DNA of 64,000 nt from Dermanyssus gallinae. Taxonomy: Eukaryota > Arthropoda > Arachnida > Mesostigmata > Dermanyssidae. Made by a program: the position numbers and the translations under genes. The DNA lies in NCBI GenBank assembly GCA_003439945.1, contig QVRM01000434.1:65001-129000 (forward strand). Direction: 5' to 3'. The notes beneath the pieces were generated by a model. The model was not told where the DNA came from and did no database searches. It worked only from the letters and a program-made list of their open reading frames with translations. Shown here in pieces: positions 58,844-64,000 of this stretch (position 1 is its first letter; every line of letters starts with the position of its first letter).

Positions 58844-60450
58844 TTGTATTCACTGCCACGATCGAACAGCCAGACACGAATCCTTTTCGCGGAAACTGAA
58901 TATGGTCAAGCTTATGGAACGCGCTCACGAGGTGCTCCCAGTGTCTCCCGTGGTGAACACAGACGGGTATGCGCAACAGCTCACCGAGATTCTACAGGCG
59001 TGCGCACTACCGCCTCTCGAAAGAAGGAACAAGAAGCACAGGCCATGGTTTGACCACCACTGCCGTCTCGCCCGGAGGGCGCAAATTGGCTTCAGGCTTC
59101 TCGCAGAGGAGCAACCGGCATTTCGCGCGCTGGCCTCAGTCTTCAGGACGATCTGCCGGAAGACGCACGAAATGCAGCGGAAGAAGTATCATGAGCTCTT
59201 GGAAAACCGGCTGATCGCCGAGGCAGAGAGCCAGCTATACAAATGGCTATCAAACTGTTCCAGGACAGCGGCCTGCCCGATAAGCTCTGCTTCCCTCATC
59301 GATCACTTCTCGGACATGTTCGCGTCGTCTGACACAATACCTCGCGCGGTATTCCATACTTTGCTGCCGTGTGGGATAAGGACACTGAAGGGGGTCGTGA
59401 TATTCTTGAGAGGGAGTTCACAGTCCCAGAGCTAATGCAGGGCCTGGATAGCTTACGAAACAAAAAAGCGGCCGGTCCCGACAATGTCTGCAACGAGCAC
59501 CTAAAGAACGGCTTTGTGTTGGCACCGTGCTGGACAGCCCTATTCAACGAATGCTTGCGCGCTGGGACTCTTCCAACTCAATGGAGAGACGCCACCCTAC
59601 TCGTAATCCCCAAAGGCAAGGGCGACCCGACAGCCCCCTCGTCATTGCGAGGCATTGCGAGGCATTGTCAAAAGCTTTCCATATTTGGGGGTGATTTTCT
59701 CTGTCACCGGTACTTGCTTCTCCGCGCACATATCTGAGAGGTGCAGGAAGGCACTGGCGGCGGCATGGGCGATCAAATCTCCGAACAGACTATCGCTGAA
59801 GACGGCACTCAGACTGTTCGAACTCAAGATAGCTCCGATCGCGACCTATGGGGTGAGAGTCACCTGGGACCACCTCACGGCAGAGAACCTCGAACAATTA
59901 AACCGCGTCAAGGCCTCCTTCCTTAAACGAGCTCTGGGTCTACATCTGACGGCTCGGAACCGCTACGTATATCTCCTCGCGGACACGCCGCTGCTCTCTG
60001 AGGACCTGCAACGTCGCTTCAATCTACCCGTGACGAAGGCCTTTCTTGCAAACCGCAGGGTTTGGGAGGACAAAGTGGCGGACATTGACGTAAAGTTCCT
60101 TAACACGGGGGCAATGAGGAATAGTGGGTGAAAAGCAACACATAGGCTAAACAGACATGTTGTGACCCGATTCGCCGTTCATGGTTTTCACCACAAGCTC
60201 TGTGTGGAGCGGGGTTTCCATGACCCTTGCGATAGTTGTAAATGCTCTAGATGTGGGAGTTTTTGTGATAGATACCACGCGGCTAACTGCCCCCTAGTAC
60301 AATCGCTGGGAAGCCTGGCAAGCTGACTTGGCTGAAATGTTTTTATTCCTGAAATGACTAGTCTTGTGTTGTTACCCTTGTATAAGTACATAGATTTTGT
60401 TTGCTACCTACAGAGGTGAATAAATGAAATTGATTGATTGTATTCACTGC
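58844..60450 (+). mobile_element. LINE family X, internally deleted insertion with 13-bp target-site duplication (copy 4)
   Basis: TTGTATTCACTGC flanks the insertion at 58844-58856 and 60438-60450. From 58902, an open frame of about 150 codons covers the endonuclease-RT linker (RRNKKHRPWFDHHCRLARRA). A shift near 59365 leads to KKAAGPDNVCNEHLKNG, then IPKGKGDP and SSLRGIA. The frame then jumps to FPYLGVIFSVTG: the whole catalytic RT palm is missing. ATYGVRVTWDHLTAENLEQ and the tail with VHGFHHKLC, CKCSRCGSFC and DRYHAANC follow, with a stop inside at about 60129. The 3' end is GAATAAATGAAATTGATTGA, a short ATTG repeat. Dead copy, but it gives the best view of the family's layout. Confidence 0.84.
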
Positions 60451-60557
60451 TATGGTTGCTGCGGCAATACTGTCAAATAAAGCTAGTAAACTGCGTATGG
60501 GCTAAAAATTCGGGGCTGTGCGCCATAATGTGCAGCACATGAATGCATGACACTTAC

Positions 60558-60777
60558 CAGTGAGCGATTGATCGCCGGTATGATATCGCCGTAGAAGAGG
60601 CCGGCCCGGTGGGCGATCGAGCTCGGCCAAACCTTCGTGACGAAGCCCACCGTTCCGTCGAGGCTCTGCAGAAAACGCATCGAGAAGCCGTAGTGGACCC
60701 GTTTACATACCGTACGCGGCAGTGTCATGTCCACAGACTCGCACAGACCCGCCGGACTAAGTCTCCCGAAGCGAGAT
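60558..60777 (-). CDS. PDZ-gene exon a: first half of first PDZ domain
   Basis: On the minus strand the segment ends at an ideal donor CTG|GTAAGT (60558/60557), phase 0. The proposed start is after GTAACTTGCAG at 60778, a weak acceptor, so the 5' boundary is uncertain. The frame is open further up to 60902, through a (TA)n run. Reading: RTVCKRVHYGFSMRF, where YGFSM is the carboxylate-binding loop; then GFVTKVWPSSIAHRAG and LFYGDIIPAINRSL, the standard PDZ pattern (xVxPxSxAxRAGLxxGDxIxxIN). Exon b supplies the rest. The N-terminal 30 residues have no recognised feature. Upstream exons are expected beyond 60.8 kb, possibly outside the window. Confidence 0.78.
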
Positions 60778-60817
60778 CTGCAAGTTACTGCGAGCTCACT
60801 TACATGCGACTTTACGC

Positions 60818-60821
<4 letters not shown>

Positions 60822-60856
<35 letters not shown>
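60822..60856. repeat. (TA)n microsatellite beside PDZ exon a
   Basis: About 17 TA units, about 45 bp upstream of the exon on the minus strand. Confidence 0.95.
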
Positions 60857-60857
<1 letters not shown>

Positions 60858-61089
60858 TAGGTGGGCTACCCTTGTAGCATGGAATACAGAGAGAAGGACC
60901 ACGTACCTTTTAGAGTTCAGTAAAGCCCCTGGAAGCTCAACACATCTAGTCCAACAATCCGCAATAGCCGCTATATACCACGAGCAAAATAATCCGACTC
61001 TTTAGACCTTAAATACTTGTCTCCGGTGCACGACACATTTGCTGTTGCTCTGATATCTCTTCACGGAGAGATATTTAGGTTACTAAACA

Positions 61090-61835
61090 GATAAGTTAGT
61101 CGCACGGGGCCTGGTCCGGAGTGTATGGGGGACGCTGTAATGGCATTATGCGTTCCTTCAGCTGGCCCAAGAGTTTTGCGTAGTATTCCCTAGTTATCGC
61201 TATTCTTGTGGAAAGGTAGTTCATTAGTAGGATACCTTTTGCATCCAAAAAAAAACGGTCGCCAAAACTGCTTCAGTGTAGATTTACCCTTTTATTCTGG
61301 TTAGAGGCACCTCGCCGCGTACAGTGCACTCCTTGGTGGCACCGTCCCGTGCCGCAGGTAGTGGTGAATCCAGGTTTCATTGGCGGTTACCAATGAGTCT
61401 AAAAAGAATCCTGCGTCTCAAAAGTCCCAAATTACTTCCCGACATTGACAAGCGTGTCCGTTTTCTTTTATTTCTTTAACTGCTAGCTCGTGTTGTTGCC
61501 ATTTTCATTTTTCTTTCAATTATTGCTGATGCAATATTTAATATAATGCACCATTTCTAAGGCCATCTCGTCCGCTCTACAGCCCAGCTTCAATTGGCGA
61601 TCAGTCATCACAATTTTGTAGACTTCTAGCACAGCGTCTTCATTCGAAGGTGTCTTAAGCTGTCCATAACGTATTGCACCCTCAGTGACAATGTTATCTC
61701 TTTTACATGAGGCAATCCATTTGGTAATGATACTGCGCGCCGGTGCATCCGTTTTGTAAACTGCATTTAATTTGGCTTAATATATACTTCCGTTGCAACT
61801 GAGCTCTCTCAGATGGTTCTTTCTTCAATTTAAGA
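61090..61835 (-). pseudogene. Mariner transposase relic (minus strand)
   Basis: From about 61835 downward the N-terminal part reads LNAVYKTDAPARS, TKWIASCKRDN and NEDAVLEVYKIVMTDRQLK. Then come VTANETWIHHYL (first catalytic Asp replaced by Asn), VLATVF, EYYAKLLGQLKERI and LQRPPYTPDQAPCD. The HDNAPAH block is deleted between the last two. Several frame changes. No inverted repeats were identified. It is a different subfamily from the intact mariner, with an ETWIHHY rather than an ESWVYGY block. Confidence 0.75.
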
Positions 61836-61839
61836 ATGG

Positions 61840-62075
61840 ATTAAAGCAACATGATACCGATGTTTAATCACAGCACGGTACTAGCTCTGCTTTCTTGTAA
61901 CTGGAGGGTTTTATATATTACAGTTGCACGACCTACTACAAATGCAATTCGAGCACACGATACTTATTTTTTAGTTCCAAAGAACGCCTTTACGGCGCTG
62001 TGGGCTTTTTGAAATTGTAGACAGGTAATGCTAGGAGATTTTGATCTACCTAGTGTATATATATGCATATATATC
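61840..62075. other. No gene recognised
   Basis: AT-rich flank between a mariner relic and a SINE relic. Confidence 0.5.
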
Positions 62076-62077
62076 AC

Positions 62078-62205
62078 CTGTGCTCCCCATTTTCTCTTCT
62101 AGCTTTTGTTCGCAGTTATAAAAGTTTTTTGGAATTGCTTATGTATAAATTAAATATAGTGAAAAGCAATTCTAGAATGGCCAGTCCAGGACTTCTCGAA
62201 AACCC
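62078..62205 (-). mobile_element. SINE-1, strongly decayed copy 4
   Basis: The plus strand keeps CCTGTGCTCCCCATTTT, AAAAGCAATTCTAGAATGGC and CAGTCCAGGACTTCTCGAA, in the order and spacing of the SINE-1 body and B-box region. Confidence 0.5.
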
Positions 62206-62232
62206 GCTTTGTGTGGGTGGGTAGCGAGGTTT

Positions 62233-62343
<111 letters not shown>

Positions 62344-62344
62344 C

Positions 62345-62771
62345 TTAATTTATCTTGAAGTAAAACAGGAAAAAACTGCATGATATGTTTAAAAAATGAC
62401 CCGTCTGGGCTGAATAGCTGTCACGACATTCAGGCAGAATATCATGCACTTCGCTAACTTTTGGCCTAATGTATGCCAGCAATTAAAACTAGAGGCCACG
62501 AAGCTGCAACCGTGCGTATGTATAATGCGTGAGCCGACCGAGCAGCATTTTGCGCGCAAAAGAAAAACGCACGTAATATGTTGTTCGCTAGGTAGTGTCC
62601 AAGTAATGGTCTCGAAACAATGGGCAAACGAGAGATCGATTAACACCAAACGAGTCTTAACGACACCTAGAAGTTAGCGTAGGCAAAAATGCTCTACCAA
62701 CTGGCATACACACACAGCGGCTACATATCAAAGCAATTTCAGCCAAACAACTTCTAAAAAACGTGCAAATA

Positions 62772-62815
<44 letters not shown>

Positions 62816-63265
62816 CGGTAGAACGTCACAACGAGCCAATAAATGTGACGTAGTGTAGTTTGTGTGTAGTTTATTGTAGATGGCAACAAGCGCGCATACC
62901 AACTATCGAGCGATCTCCTGCTGTGCATTGTAGTCGTGACGCTGCAACTACAACGTGAACGTATATATAACTAGATACAAACTATCAAAAGAGTTCGCCT
63001 TCCAGCTCATATAATTATCTGGTAATGATTGCACACCGATTGTCTTGCACTGTGTAAGTAAGACGGCCGTTTGATAAATGATCACCTGTAGGTGTATGTG
63101 TGTATATATATGTATATATATATGGAATGCGTGGGGCTTGGCAACGTTTTTGAAATTTCTATCATAGAAGACATAGAAATGTGTATTTTTCTTTTTTTGC
63201 TGAAAATAGAGCGATAAGTTAGATTTTGACGTAACGTTCGTTTTGTCGATATTTCTGGCTCTATC
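62345..63265. other. No gene recognised
   Basis: Contains (TA)n at about 62768-62812 and 63102-63123. Otherwise unassigned. Confidence 0.5.
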
Positions 63266-63269
63266 TCGA

Positions 63270-63570
63270 CAACTATTGTATAATCGATTCCGCTTTACTT
63301 CAACTTTTTTTAGAGAATTTTTAGAACGAGGCAGATATCGCATGGTGCCAAGTTGGGTGAATAAGCTGGGTGCTTCACGCCTTTGAATGTAATTACTTCT
63401 GCCATGTGGGCTAGCGTCTTGTCGTGGTAGGGGAATCATCGCACTAACCTTCCTGATGAGCGCAGTAAAAACTTTTGGTAGACATTCTGTAGAACACCAA
63501 TCGCTTACCTACGGGTTGTGGGCGTGAGATGTACCCAAGTCTCATAACCTGTGACGAATCTCGATAATAA
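63270..63570 (-). pseudogene. Mariner transposase relic (minus strand)
   Basis: From 63570 downward: RFVTGYETWVHL (first Asp replaced by Tyr), then an internally shortened stretch. After shifts, YHDKTLAHMAEV and HPAYSPNLAPCDI keep the second and third Asp positions. The distance between them is shorter than 34 residues, so sequence has been lost. Confidence 0.62.
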
Positions 63571-63826
63571 GGAAGACCAGCTCTCTTCGAATGGTGGAAT
63601 CAGAAATTTTCATATGGGCGTCACTCCCAGTGGTTGATCAAAGCTCTTAAAAACACTAGTGTGCACTTAGGTCTGGATTAATTTTGTAAAGGAAAGAACA
63701 GCACGTGGCAGGTTTTTTTGCGCTGCTGACGTGACGTTGTTGTGCACGTTATTTTCTTACGCCGCTGTCTGTGGGTGAATCGAACCGAACGTTCTATTCA
63801 GACACCAACATGAATAATAATAATAA

Positions 63827-64000
63827 TGCTTAGTATGGGATGCTACAGTGTCCTGTACAGTGGCTCCCTCCTATATACGCCACAGTTCACCAGAAGCGGG
63901 ATGGGTTGCCGAGCGCGCAGAAAATGGGAAAAGCAAGTACCAAGAACTGGAGACGGGTTACATCGTAGTGCCAATATCTATAGAAACAATGGGTCTGGTA
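63827..64000 (+). mobile_element. Family W C-terminal domain, copy 2 (runs off window)
   Basis: The frame from 63827 reads LVWDATVSCTVAPSYI, GWVAERAENGKSKYQELE and IVVPISIETMGLV. This aligns with LIWDATVTDTLAPS, KYAQL and FVPLVLETLGG of the 39.7-kb copy. An in-frame TAA immediately upstream shows that it is 5'-truncated or decayed. The remainder lies beyond 64000. Confidence 0.7.

Noticed and set aside
60129..60131. Treating LINE X copy 4 as a translatable gene
   Set aside because: Frameshift near 59365, missing RT palm and an in-frame stop make it a pseudoelement.

Overview
Eukaryotic nuclear DNA, most likely from an arthropod. Evidence: consensus spliceosomal exons separated by very large introns, an intact mariner transposon, several non-LTR retrotransposon clades, tRNA-derived SINEs, and very many (TA)n and (CAA/GTT)n microsatellites. 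A chelicerate or mite-like genome is only a guess. I see no bacterial, CRISPR, phage or viral gene content.

The only host gene I can support is a PDZ-domain gene on the minus strand. Four exons (60558-60777, 46367-46477, 27425-27576, 13011-13119) have splice sites and reading phases that fit, and together they give one PDZ domain and most of a second. Its introns are about 14, 19 and 14 kb, so nearly the whole window is intron of one gene that continues off both ends. The C-terminal end of the second PDZ domain (below 13011) was not found.

Most recognisable sequence is mobile DNA. (1) 6945-8265 is a structurally complete mariner with an open 353-aa transposase, 32-bp perfect terminal inverted repeats and a TA duplication. 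(2) Decayed Tc1/mariner relics lie near 33.6, 35.2, 61.1-61.8 and 63.3-63.6 kb. (3) LINE family X, with a distinctive Cys/His-rich C-terminal tail, has copies at 1.3, 3.6, 55.4 and 58.9-60.4 kb, and a related RT relic lies at 57.0 kb. (4) R1-like elements lie at 52.9-54.8 kb and 25.5-26.0 kb, each with 14-bp target-site duplications. (5) A CR1/Jockey-type LINE lies at 50.2-52.6 kb. (6) An R2-type C-terminus with restriction-like endonuclease motifs lies at 43.1-44.1 kb. (7) An RT-associated C-terminal domain occurs twice (39.7 kb and the right edge). (8) Two tRNA-derived SINE families plus one tRNA-Ser-like copy occur, all eight on the minus strand. (9) Three long inverted-repeat elements are packed into 14.0-15.9 kb.

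The remainder is unique-looking noncoding DNA with two repeat textures: long (TA)n arrays that often touch transposon ends, and blocks of CAA/GTT/CTG triplets at 0-1, 2.8, 8.5-9.2, 17-25, 35.7-37.3 and 41-42 kb. Almost every small open frame in these blocks is repeat translation (poly-Tyr/Ile, poly-Gln/Asn/Thr, poly-Leu/Val).
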